A DNA stretch of 6,673 nucleotides from JAZGDL01 sp036477795 (GCA_036477795.1 JAZGDL010000249.1:1-6673), one strand, 5' to 3'. Positions 1 through 6,414 are shown, numbered from the stretch's first letter. Notes: generated by a model from the letters alone, not told the origin. Program-made: numbers and translations.

Positions 1-2
1 TC

Positions 3-47
3 GCGACCAAGGTGTGGGCCGGCGAGGTACTGCCGGCGCAGCCGTAA
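3..47 (+). CDS. 3' end of an unidentified gene (partial)
   Basis: The third frame reads ATKVWAGEVLPAQP and then a TAA stop at 45-47, cut by the left edge of the window. I do not recognise the protein from 14 residues. The main support is position: the stop lies 35 bases before a strong intrinsic terminator that points the same way, which is where the end of a + strand gene would be expected. The other two + frames are also open across this short stretch, so the frame choice is a judgement. No function is assigned. Confidence 0.45.
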   Translation, partial: ATKVWAGEVLPAQP

Positions 48-82
48 GCGGCTGGGAAGGTTCTCCAATCAGACACACTGCG

Positions 83-119
83 GCCCCCCGCCGGTATGCC
101 GGCGGGGGGCTTTTCGTTT
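83..119 (+). terminator. Rho-independent terminator
   Basis: A perfect 12-bp GC stem (83-94 pairs with 99-110) closes a 4-base loop, TATG, and is followed directly by TTTT and then CGTTT. It follows the stop codon at 47 and should end transcription of the gene entering from the left. On the minus strand the hairpin has no T-run after it, so it is not an obvious terminator for the minus-strand gene that ends at 178. Confidence 0.88.
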
Positions 120-122
120 CAC

Positions 123-150
123 GATTGCGGATTGCGGATTAAGGATTCCG
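123..150. repeat. Four tandem 7-bp units, GATTNNG
   Basis: Bases 123-150 divide exactly into GATTGCG, GATTGCG, GATTAAG and GATTCCG. The first two are identical and the others keep GATT and the final G. It sits in the gap between the left terminator and the end of the repeat-protein gene, directly beside a second degenerate repeat tract. No coding role is apparent. Confidence 0.6.
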
Positions 151-217
151 CTTGTGTCTTTCTGTACCTCCGTGCCTTCATCTATCACCTCTCTGCGACC
201 CCTGCGTGCTCTGCGGT
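151..217. repeat. Degenerate GCAGAG/CACGGAGG-type repeat tract
   Basis: Read on the minus strand, this tract is a series of roughly 10-base units: ACCGCAGAG, CACGCAGGGG, TCGCAGAGAGG, a diverged spacer, GGCACGGAGG, TACAGAAAG and ACACAAG. I recall similar GCAGAG/CACAGAGG strings as interspersed intergenic repeats in planctomycete-like and other environmental genomes; I cannot confirm the match here. It overlaps the 3' end of the minus-strand gene, so about the last 12 codons and the stop codon of that gene lie inside the repeat. Confidence 0.55.
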
Positions 218-1809
218 AAACCATCCCGGTTGGGAAACTGGCCGGTGGCTACACCGCGGCGGTCAAAGGTCGCCAGTCCGCCGCCGGTCACCCCGGCGAA
301 GATCCTCACCTGGGATTTGCTGCTGTTGGCGTTGAGCACCATGATCCCGTCGCCGTTGGTGTCGCGACCGATGCTGGCGATGGTCCTGTTTTCGCTGCCG
401 TACACCTGCATGCCGCTGCCGCCGGCGGTGAAGCGCCTCTCCCCTTGGGGTCCGTAGGCGGCTATCAAGGCACTGCCGTCGGTCCTGGCCCCCAGATGCA
501 CCAGCCGACTTGCGGTCGGTGTGAAAGTGGACAGGAACCCCGCCCCGGCCTGTAGAGCGCCAAGAACGGCCACCTCTCGCCCGGCGGCGTTGTGGGCCGA
601 CACAACCCCGCTCCCATCCTCAGCCACACCGAGGCCGGCAAGACGATCCCCGTCGGAGCTGTAGGTGGACACGATACCATTACCGTCACCGGTTACGCCC
701 AGGCTCACGCGTCCCTGGCCGGTGACGCCATAGGTACAAAGGTATCCGTTTCCGCCGGCGGCCGCCGCGCCGATGCGAACTAGCTCCACCCCGTCCCGGT
801 TGAAGGTGGACACCTGGGCGTCGCCCGCTTGGTTCGCGCCCAACTCGACCTGCCTGAGGCCGTGGGCGTGGGTCGAGACCATCCCGCCGCCCGCATCCGT
901 AGCCCCCAGACGCACAAGCGGTTGGCCTTGGGCGTCCGTCGTTATCAACGTACCGGTGCCGGTTTCCGATGCCCCCAGGCTGACCAATTTCGCACCGCCC
1001 GGTCCGTAGGTGGCCACGCTGCCGGCGCCTTCCGGTGTGGCGTCGAGCAAGACCGTGGTCCGTCCCGCAGCGTCGTATGTGGTGACCGCACCGTGGCCGC
1101 TCTCGCTCACACCGACCCGGACGACGGCTTTTCCTCCATCCACCCCGCGAACAGCCAGGAAACCGTGACCATCATTGGAGACGCCCATTCCGACTAACTG
1201 CCGGCCTTGGGCATCAAGGGCGGAAACAATCCCTCCTCCCGAACTGCCCTGCTTCAGACGCACTATGGGCGCGGCATTTGCGCCATAAACCGAAACTACC
1301 CCGCCGCCGCCGACAGACGCGTGAACCTCAAACACCGCTTGCCCGTCGGGGCCCAATACCGACACGACGCCGTCACCGGATGGGCCCGGCCCGACCCGCA
1401 GCATTTCCTGACCGGTTGCGTGATAGGTGGTCAATCGCCCCGCACCGTCGGGCGCAGCCTCCAACACCGCGGCTCGACGCTTGGGGCCGTTCAGCACCAG
1501 TGCCGGGCCGCCGTCCTCCCGCACCGCCAAAGAGGCCACCACGCGGCCGTTCGAACCTTTCAGGTAAAACGCGGCGGCTGTCACGGCGCGGGTCTCATCG
1601 TACATCCGCCTTTCAGCCTCTTCGAAGCCCTTCTCCAGCCGTTGCGTGGCCGACCTTAACTCGCTCTGCAACGTCTCCACCCGGGTTTCCAGCCGCCGCA
1701 TCCCAACCCCGTGCCGCCGATGCACGATCACCAGTGACACTATCGCGACACTAAGAACACCCAGAACGACGATCTGCACGTAGCTGACGGATTTGGCCCC
1801 ACCGTTCAT
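178..1809 (-). CDS. Membrane-anchored protein with about 20 copies of a 23-residue repeat
   Basis: This is a 543-residue protein of unknown function. Residues 10-29 form one hydrophobic membrane segment, followed by the basic stretch HRRHGVGMRR. Residues 36-78 are charged and heptad-like, a probable coiled coil. From about residue 81 to 530 the chain is a run of about 20 repeats of 23 residues, loosely V-S-T-Y-x(3)-G-x(3)-V-x-L-G-x(4)-G-x-G, for example VSTYSSDGDRLAGLG. The spacing and Gly/Val/Thr alternation suggest a beta-solenoid or beta-prism, perhaps oligomerised by the coiled coil; this is inference. Copies differ at most positions, so the expansion is old. I chose the ATG at 1809 because AAGGGAG lies 6 bases before it; a GTG at 1845 would add 12 residues. 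Basic residues after the membrane segment favour a cytoplasmic C-terminus by the positive-inside rule, although an exported domain seems more natural. The start overlaps the stop of the upstream AIM24-like frame, so translation may be coupled. Confidence 0.88.
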   Translation of the reverse strand: MNGGAKSVSYVQIVVLGVLSVAIVSLVIVHRRHGVGMRRLETRVETLQSELRSATQRLEKGFEEAERRMYDETRAVTAAAFYLKGSNGRVVASLAVREDGGPALVLNGPKRRAAVLEAAPDGAGRLTTYHATGQEMLRVGPGPSGDGVVSVLGPDGQAVFEVHASVGGGGVVSVYGANAAPIVRLKQGSSGGGIVSALDAQGRQLVGMGVSNDGHGFLAVRGVDGGKAVVRVGVSESGHGAVTTYDAAGRTTVLLDATPEGAGSVATYGPGGAKLVSLGASETGTGTLITTDAQGQPLVRLGATDAGGGMVSTHAHGLRQVELGANQAGDAQVSTFNRDGVELVRIGAAAAGGNGYLCTYGVTGQGRVSLGVTGDGNGIVSTYSSDGDRLAGLGVAEDGSGVVSAHNAAGREVAVLGALQAGAGFLSTFTPTASRLVHLGARTDGSALIAAYGPQGERRFTAGGSGMQVYGSENRTIASIGRDTNGDGIMVLNANSSKSQVRIFAGVTGGGLATFDRRGVATGQFPNRDGLPQSTQGSQRGDR

Positions 1810-1961
1810 GGTCGTCTCCCTTGGATTGATCCCATCTTGGTCCACACCATCCCGTCAAGATTGACTTCCAGCAGACGCTCGCTTTCCAGCTCGAAGAAGC
1901 CTTGGCCTCGATCCTGCCGGGCCGTACCGCTTACGAAATCCGCCAATGAGTACATGTTCAC
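1806..1961 (-). pseudogene. Truncated AIM24-family protein, N-terminal fragment only
   Basis: The frame encodes about 50 residues beginning MYSLADFVSGT and continuing through GFFELESERLLEVNL, GMVWTKMGS and a short tail, IQGRRP. From memory of the AIM24 family (PF01987), intact members open with a very similar stretch, including FELES-R-LE-NL and VW-K-GSM, and then run on for some 200 more residues of beta-rich domain. Here the similarity stops right after MGS and the frame closes six residues later. A GGAGG at 1971-1967 lies 5 bases from a GTG at 1961 and 11 from the ATG at 1955; either could start it. Its TGA overlaps the ATG of the repeat-protein gene. The conserved residues and good ribosome site suggest it is still translated, so it could be a remnant, a leader peptide that couples translation, or a deletion scar. 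I label it a pseudogene because most of the domain is missing. Confidence 0.7.
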
Positions 1962-1966
1962 GCTAA

Positions 1967-1971
1967 CCTCC
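1967..1971 (-). promoter_or_regulatory. Ribosome binding site GGAGG for the AIM24-like frame
   Basis: The minus strand reads GGAGG, then TTAGC, then GTG (1961-1959), then AAC ATG (1955-1953). Spacing favours the GTG (5 bases), while the family's usual N-terminus favours the ATG (11 bases). It is the strongest ribosome site in this part of the window, and its presence argues that the short frame is translated. Confidence 0.6.
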
Positions 1972-2026
1972 GATCGACTATCACGCCCATCCACAGCCAT
2001 CTCCCGTCTCACGCTTAACGCACAGA

Positions 2027-2055
2027 ATCATAATCAGCCCCGGGGCCCACCGAAA
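2027..2055 (-). promoter_or_regulatory. Possible promoter for the AIM24-like/repeat-protein unit
   Basis: On the minus strand a TATGAT box (2032-2027) matches the -10 consensus at five of six positions. At a 17-base spacing upstream lies TTTCGG (2055-2050), a poor -35. It sits about 65 bases before the start of the AIM24-like frame, in the divergent intergenic region. The call rests on motif matching alone. Confidence 0.3.
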
Positions 2056-2132
2056 GCGGGAAGGTGTCGACGTCAACCAGTAGTGCTCCGTCAGCGTTGG
2101 ATTAAGGGGCACAGTCAAATGGCATCTCTTCC

Positions 2133-2162
2133 TTCCGGGCTTGCGGCTTTGGACCTTATAGC
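2133..2162 (+). promoter_or_regulatory. Possible promoter for the TMTC-like gene
   Basis: TTCCGG (2133-2138) and TATAGC (2157-2162) are separated by 18 bases and lie about 45 bases before the ATG at 2208. Both boxes are only partial matches to the sigma-70 type consensus. No operator-like repeat is evident in the divergent region 1962-2207. Confidence 0.25.
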
Positions 2163-2207
2163 GGAAGCTGAGATCGCGCCGGTCCGGAGTTCATCGAAGC
2201 GAACCGC

Positions 2208-4199
2208 ATGAACAACAAGAACCCCAACCCTGAAGGTGCTCCCGCTTGGTCCGCACCGAACCGGCTCCTTCCTCTCGTGATCGTTGCGGCTGGTGTGCTG
2301 GCATATCACAACAGCTTCTCGGGGGCATTCCTGCTCGATGATCCCAGGAGGATCATGCACAACGAGTCGATTCGGAACCTGTACGACGTCCGCGAGGTGG
2401 TCGCCGGCAGCCAGCGCCCCGTGGTCAACCTCTCGTTGGCAATCAACTACGCGCTGCACAAACTCGATGTCCGGGGCTACCACGCATTCAATCTAGCCGT
2501 ACACCTGCTCGCGGGGCTGACACTCTATGGCATCATCCGACGAACGCTGCTGCTGCCGGCACTTCGGCATCGCTACGGGCGGGGGGCGCCCTGGTTTGCT
2601 CTGGCAACTTCTCTGATCTGGGTGGTACACCCCCTGCAGACCGAGAGCGTGACGTACATCATCCAGCGCGCCGAGTCGATGATGGGGCTGTTCTACCTTC
2701 TGATCGTGTACTGCCTGGTCCGTGGGGTCGAATCTCCGTTGAGACGTTGGTGGTTTGCGGCGGCTGCGGTTTCGGCGGCGGTGGGCATGGGGTGCAAGAC
2801 GATCATCATTACGGCCCCCGCCGTCGTTGTTCTGTATGATCGCACCTTTCTTGCTGGATCATTCCGTGAGGTCTTCCGCCTTCGCTGGCGTGTGCATGCC
2901 GGTGTTATCGCAGCAACCGTCGCGGCTGGTCTCTGGACCGGCGAAGGCCTTCATGTGTTGAACAAAATCACGACGGAAGAGTCGGGGACCAGGATCATCG
3001 GGAGCCCGATCCGGGCGCGGACGCCTATTGAATACTGGGCGACGCAACCGGCCGTCATCCTGCGTTATCTACGGCTGTCCTATTGGCCCAGCGATCTCTG
3101 TTTGGCCTACGATTGGCAACCGGCGCGGAGCGCGGGCGAAATCGTCCCGTCGGCTGTTGCGCTCGTGGTGCTGCTGGCGGTCACGATTTGGGCTTTGGTG
3201 CGCCGTCCCATATGGGGGTTCAGCGCGGCATGGTTTTTCATCATTCTTGCTCCGACGTCGACCTTTTGGAAACTCCTGCTGGCATTTGAACACCGGATGT
3301 ACCTTCCGCTCTTGGGGGTCATGGTGCTCTCGCTGGCAGCGGGGCACCGTGTGTTAATGGTGCCCCTAAGACACTTGCACGCAGGCATTCGAACGCAGCG
3401 CTTTGTGATGGTCGCAGTCGTTGCGTTGGTGGGCGCCTTGTTGGGTTACACCACCGTTGAGCGGAACGAAGTTTATCGCAGCCCTATAGCGATGTGGACC
3501 GACGTACTCAGCAAACGGCCGCAAAACGCTTCCACGCACCTCAACCTGGGCGTGGCCCTTGCCAACCAAGGCAGGTTGGACGAGGCAATCACTCATTTCA
3601 CCTCGGCAGCGCGTTTGGCCCCAGGCAACTCCAGAGCTTTCAACAACCTGGGCCTGGCCAGGGCTAAGCAGAACCGTCCCGATGAAGCGATCATGTACTA
3701 CGATAAAGCGATCCGGTTCAAGCCCGACTACGCCGAGGCGTGGAACAATCTGGGCGTTGAACTGGGGCTGCAGGGCAAGCATGAGAGGTCGATGGAGTGC
3801 TTCCACAAAGCGGTAACGCTCGATCATGGTTACGCCGACGGGCACTATAATCTGGGCATTGCCATGATCCTGGTTGGCAGAGTCGACGAGGCCGTCGAGC
3901 AATTTGAGACTGCATTGACGATTGAACCCGATTATGTCGATGCCCACAACGAACTCGGCGTTGCGCTGTTTCAACGGAATGACATCGACGGCGCACGTCA
4001 GCATTTCATCGAGGCATTGCGACTTTCACCGGATTGCCTGAAGGTGCATCTCAACCTCGCAACGATGTGGACCAAGACCGGCCGGTTGCAGCGCGCCATC
4101 ACTGAGTATCGCGAGGTCTTACGCATCCAGCCGGACCACGCCGCTGCGCGTCAAGAACTGAAGGCGGCGCTAGCGCGTCAACGCCAGCCGGATGAATAG
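2208..4199 (+). CDS. TMTC-like polytopic membrane protein with six C-terminal TPRs
   Basis: The 663-residue protein has two halves. Residues 1-420 hold about ten hydrophobic segments (near 21-34, 93-110, 128-141, 157-171, 181-210, 231-243, 312-331, 335-350, 364-379 and 398-414). After the first comes GAFLLDDPRRI, with an Asp pair at 44-45; acidic residues in the first outer loop are typical of GT-C/PMT glycosyltransferases. HPLQTESVTYIIQR (141-154) and EHRMYLPLLG (361-370) are signatures I know from bacterial TPR proteins related to eukaryotic TMTC O-mannosyltransferases. Residues 441-644 form six 34-residue TPRs, followed by a short helical cap. A role in glycan transfer or envelope protein modification is inferred; substrate and acceptor are unknown. 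The ATG at 2208 is the only plausible start, since a stop lies in frame at 2169; its ribosome site is weak (GAAG, 8 bases upstream). It is transcribed alone, divergent from the AIM24-like unit, and ends at the hairpin at 4230-4262. Confidence 0.9.
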   Translation: MNNKNPNPEGAPAWSAPNRLLPLVIVAAGVLAYHNSFSGAFLLDDPRRIMHNESIRNLYDVREVVAGSQRPVVNLSLAINYALHKLDVRGYHAFNLAVHLLAGLTLYGIIRRTLLLPALRHRYGRGAPWFALATSLIWVVHPLQTESVTYIIQRAESMMGLFYLLIVYCLVRGVESPLRRWWFAAAAVSAAVGMGCKTIIITAPAVVVLYDRTFLAGSFREVFRLRWRVHAGVIAATVAAGLWTGEGLHVLNKITTEESGTRIIGSPIRARTPIEYWATQPAVILRYLRLSYWPSDLCLAYDWQPARSAGEIVPSAVALVVLLAVTIWALVRRPIWGFSAAWFFIILAPTSTFWKLLLAFEHRMYLPLLGVMVLSLAAGHRVLMVPLRHLHAGIRTQRFVMVAVVALVGALLGYTTVERNEVYRSPIAMWTDVLSKRPQNASTHLNLGVALANQGRLDEAITHFTSAARLAPGNSRAFNNLGLARAKQNRPDEAIMYYDKAIRFKPDYAEAWNNLGVELGLQGKHERSMECFHKAVTLDHGYADGHYNLGIAMILVGRVDEAVEQFETALTIEPDYVDAHNELGVALFQRNDIDGARQHFIEALRLSPDCLKVHLNLATMWTKTGRLQRAITEYREVLRIQPDHAAARQELKAALARQRQPDE

Positions 4200-4208
4200 C
4201 CCGCGCTG

Positions 4209-4229
4209 GTCCGGTCCGCTGAGCCGGAC
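4209..4229. repeat. Small inverted repeat GTCCGG/CCGGAC
   Basis: GTCCGG at 4209-4214 pairs with CCGGAC at 4224-4229 across a 9-base loop. It abuts the larger terminator hairpin at 4230, giving two stem-loops in series just after the TMTC-like gene's stop codon. Confidence 0.4.
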
Positions 4230-4265
4230 AAGGTGTCAGGATGGAAGTCATCCTGACACCTTTTC
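4230..4265 (+). terminator. Hairpin terminator between convergent genes
   Basis: A perfect 14-bp stem (4230-4243 pairs with 4249-4262) encloses the loop GAAGT, and the right arm runs into TTTT. It lies 30 bases after the TMTC-like stop and 15 bases beyond the end of the convergent rdgB gene. The T-run favours termination of + strand transcripts. On the minus strand the right arm ends in only TT, so any effect on the rph-rdgB operon would be weaker. Confidence 0.75.
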
Positions 4266-4277
4266 GCCTCCGATCAA

Positions 4278-4889
4278 TCAGGCCGGCGGGAGCAACCGGG
4301 CGATCCGGGGCTTCAGAGCAGCCAGCGCTCGCCCGCGATGGCTGATTTTGTTTTTCTGCTCGGGGGGCATCTGGGCGGTGGTCATGCCCAATTCAGGGAC
4401 CCAGAAGTGGGGGTCGAAACCGAAGCCGTTGTGGCCCAGCGGCTGGTCGACGATCCTCCCCTCGAGAACGCCGCTTGCTTGGGCGAGGATTCCGTCTCCG
4501 TCGGCCAGGGCCACGGCACAGCGGAAACGGGCGCTGCGCAGCTCCGGCGGGACGTCCTTGAGAGCGTCTATGAGTTTGGCGTTGTTGGCGGCGGTGTTTG
4601 TAGGCTGACCGGCGTAACGGGCGGAGCGGATGCCCGGTGCCCCGTTGAGCGCGTCGACTTCAAGGCCGCTGTCATCGGCAAGGGCCCACAGCCCGGTCAA
4701 CCGGCTGTAGTGCGTAGCCTTTCGGGCGGCGTTTTCTGCAAAAGTGTCTGCGTCTTCGACGGCTGGAGGCAGCTTCGGAAAGTCGGCGAGCGTTTTGAAA
4801 GTAACGGGCAGATCGGCCATGAGCGCTTGTATTTCGCGGAGCTTACCGGAGTTGCCGGTGGCGATCAGGATCGTTGTTGTTGCGGTCAC
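4278..4889 (-). CDS. rdgB: XTP/dITP diphosphatase, RdgB/HAM1 family
   Basis: This enzyme hydrolyses non-canonical purine triphosphates (XTP, ITP, dITP) to monophosphate and pyrophosphate in the cytoplasm, keeping deaminated bases out of DNA and RNA. At 203 residues it has the usual family length. Visible motifs, in order, are the substrate-loop TGNSGK (11-16), TFAENAARKA (49-58), ADDSGLEVDAL (71-81) with Asp73 at the place of the E. coli catalytic Asp69, GAPGIRSARYAG (83-94), GFGFDP (155-160) and SHRGRAL (183-189). No key residue is missing. The start is GTG at 4889, which overlaps the stop of the upstream lipoprotein gene as GTGA; with no good ribosome site visible, translation is probably coupled. 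It is the last gene of the rph-lipoprotein-rdgB operon. Confidence 0.96.
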   Translation of the reverse strand: MTATTTILIATGNSGKLREIQALMADLPVTFKTLADFPKLPPAVEDADTFAENAARKATHYSRLTGLWALADDSGLEVDALNGAPGIRSARYAGQPTNTAANNAKLIDALKDVPPELRSARFRCAVALADGDGILAQASGVLEGRIVDQPLGHNGFGFDPHFWVPELGMTTAQMPPEQKNKISHRGRALAALKPRIARLLPPA

Positions 4890-5662
4890 GGGTTGTCTTT
4901 GTCTCGTCTGGGGATTCTCACCAGAAGGGAACGCACCGGGGCTTTCTGACCGTCGATGATGGCGTGCCAGATGGCGCCGTTGGTCAGGTTGTAGCGGAAG
5001 TTCTCCTTGCGTTGCAGCTCACGTACTTCATCGTTGTATGTTGTTCGCCCGTCGCGTTTGATGACGGCGTCTTCACCGAAAATGCCGACGGTGACGACGC
5101 TGACGGCTCTGGCGCTATCATGGTGATAATAGGCGTCATAGCCCCGCAGGCGGAGGCGGCGGGTGTGGTGGACCGCAGCCTGCTTGTAGTTCCGCCTTTG
5201 GGGGGTGGGTTCAAAGGCTGCCACCTGCAAGGAGTAGACGCCGCCGGCGTTTTCCAGATTCCATTCCGCGGGCCCCACATCGGGCAATGGCTTACGGACC
5301 ATGCGGGCCCCGATGAACAAGCGTCGTCCGCGGTCGTCCACCAACTCTCTAACGAGGCCCAGATCGCGGCGGAGGTCGTCCGGGATCTCACGCGTGCCCT
5401 TCATTCGGTCGATGTTGCGGTGGTAGGTTCCGTAGCAGATGGTTGATTTACCGGGGCTGTGACGGACGTGGACTTTTCGCTTGTCGATGCCGTCAGCCTG
5501 GCCCAGTACCGCGGCGATGGATTCGGCTGTCTGGTGGTGGTCCGGGCCTTGGAACCCGAAGCACTCGATGGTCCACGGCTCCCCCGTTTGGCAGCCGGTG
5601 ACGCCGGCCATAGGCAGAAAAATGAGGCCTATCGGTAAGCGGGATCGCAACAAGGTATCCAT
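4886..5662 (-). CDS. Predicted lipoprotein with two SPOR-like segments
   Basis: From the ATG at 5662 the protein has 258 residues. It opens with a lipoprotein signal peptide: basic n-region MDTLLRSRLP, hydrophobic core, and lipobox VTGC with the lipidated Cys at 24. A GTG at 5674 would add four residues and is an alternative start. I do not recognise a named family. Residues 141-196 (GGVYSLQVAAF through VSVVTVGIFG) have the spacing of a SPOR domain: an aromatic/Gln-rich first strand, a helix with Arg and Ala, an RGYDAYYH strand and a final VxVGxF strand. Residues 29-80 (EPWTIECFGF through ICYGTYHR) look like a second, more diverged copy. SPOR domains bind denuded peptidoglycan in division proteins; such a role is inferred, weakly. 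The gene starts 20 bases after rph and overlaps rdgB by 4 bases, so it is expressed with them, although no shared function is obvious. Confidence 0.85.
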   Translation of the reverse strand: MDTLLRSRLPIGLIFLPMAGVTGCQTGEPWTIECFGFQGPDHHQTAESIAAVLGQADGIDKRKVHVRHSPGKSTICYGTYHRNIDRMKGTREIPDDLRRDLGLVRELVDDRGRRLFIGARMVRKPLPDVGPAEWNLENAGGVYSLQVAAFEPTPQRRNYKQAAVHHTRRLRLRGYDAYYHHDSARAVSVVTVGIFGEDAVIKRDGRTTYNDEVRELQRKENFRYNLTNGAIWHAIIDGQKAPVRSLLVRIPRRDKDNP

Positions 5663-5682
5663 GAGTTTGTCCACTCGGCGCT

Positions 5683-6414
5683 TCAGATACGCTTTCGCAG
5701 GGCACGCTGCTGGTATTCGTTCAACTGCTTGATGCCGCGGGCGGCGAGCCTGAGCATACGGTCGAGCTGGGCACGGGAAAAGGTCGCGGATTCGCCGGTC
5801 CCCTGAATCTCGACGAACTGGCCCGTGCCGGTCATCGCTACATTGAAGTCCACGTCGGCGGTTGAGTCTTCATCGTAGTCCAGGTCCAACAGGATGTGCC
5901 CGTCGACCGTCCCGACGCTCACCGCGGCGATGGAGTCGATCAATGGGGAGGACTGAATCAGCTTCTCGCGCTTAAGAAACCGCACTGCGTCACAGAGCGC
6001 GACGTAGGCCCCGGTGATGGCGGCGGCCCGTGTGCCCCCGTCCGCCTGGAGCACGTCACAGTCAACGAAGATGGACCGCTCCCCGAGGGCTCTCATATCC
6101 ACAATGGATCGCAGCGATCGGCCGATGAGTCGCTGTATCTCCTGCGAACGGCCGTCCACGCGCGTGCGGTTGCGGCGGCGGCGTTGCGGTGTAGAACTGG
6201 GCAGCATTTCGTATTCGGCGGTGACCCAGCCGGTGCCCCGGCCCTCCTTCCAGCGCGGCACCCCATTCTCGACAAAAGCGGTGCACAGCACTTGCGTGTC
6301 GCCCCACTTGATCAGTACCGATCCCGGCGCGAATTTGGTGAAACCCCGGACGATCTCGACCTTTCTCAGATCAGCCGCCCGCCGCCCTTCACTGCGAATA
6401 CGCCGTTTCGCCAT
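5683..6414 (-). CDS. rph: Ribonuclease PH
   Basis: RNase PH is a phosphate-dependent 3'-5' exoribonuclease that trims tRNA precursors and other RNA 3' ends, normally as a ring hexamer. The 243 residues from the ATG at 6414 match the family's usual length. Recognisable stretches are GFTKFAPGSVLIKWGDTQVL (24-43), GWVTAEYEMLP (62-72), GRSQEIQRLIGRSLR (88-102), DCDVLQADGGTRAAAITGAY (118-137) with the phosphate-binding Gly-Thr-Arg at 127-129, the acidic metal site DLDYDEDSTADVDFN (177-191) and EIQGTGE (202-208). The N-terminus is slightly basic, MAKRRIRSEGRR, where many relatives have MRPDGR. A GAGGG 9 bases before this ATG supports the start over an upstream one at 6453. It heads the operon; rph next to rdgB is a common bacterial arrangement. 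Confidence 0.96.
   Translation of the reverse strand: MAKRRIRSEGRRAADLRKVEIVRGFTKFAPGSVLIKWGDTQVLCTAFVENGVPRWKEGRGTGWVTAEYEMLPSSTPQRRRRNRTRVDGRSQEIQRLIGRSLRSIVDMRALGERSIFVDCDVLQADGGTRAAAITGAYVALCDAVRFLKREKLIQSSPLIDSIAAVSVGTVDGHILLDLDYDEDSTADVDFNVAMTGTGQFVEIQGTGESATFSRAQLDRMLRLAARGIKQLNEYQQRALRKRI

Noticed and set aside
83..119. Bidirectional terminator that also serves the minus-strand repeat-protein gene
   Set aside because: There is no T-run after the stem on the minus strand, and it lies about 60 bases past that gene's stop; only the + direction is well supported.
1207..1659. Long + strand open frames opposite the repeat-protein gene
   Set aside because: They are antisense shadows of a GC-rich repetitive gene, with Arg/Pro/His-rich translations lacking domain character, while the minus frame gives a regular 23-residue repeat.
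178..1809. Recent DNA tandem repeat (minisatellite) inside the repeat-protein gene
   Set aside because: The 69-base units differ widely at the DNA level; the periodicity is in the protein, so it is not a recent slippage expansion.
1810..1845. GTG at 1845 as the start of the repeat protein
   Set aside because: The ATG at 1809 has an AAGGGAG at ideal distance and overlaps the upstream stop, whereas the GTG lies inside the AIM24-like frame's conserved VWTKMGS coding region.
3366..4004. Minus-strand frame of 212 residues opposite the TPR region
   Set aside because: The + strand encodes six exact 34-residue TPRs here; the antisense frame is open because of codon bias.
4338..5446. Two + strand frames of about 190-200 residues opposite rdgB and the lipoprotein gene
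   Set aside because: The minus strand carries unmistakable RdgB motifs and a lipobox protein in a tight operon; the + frames have no recognisable motifs or ribosome sites.
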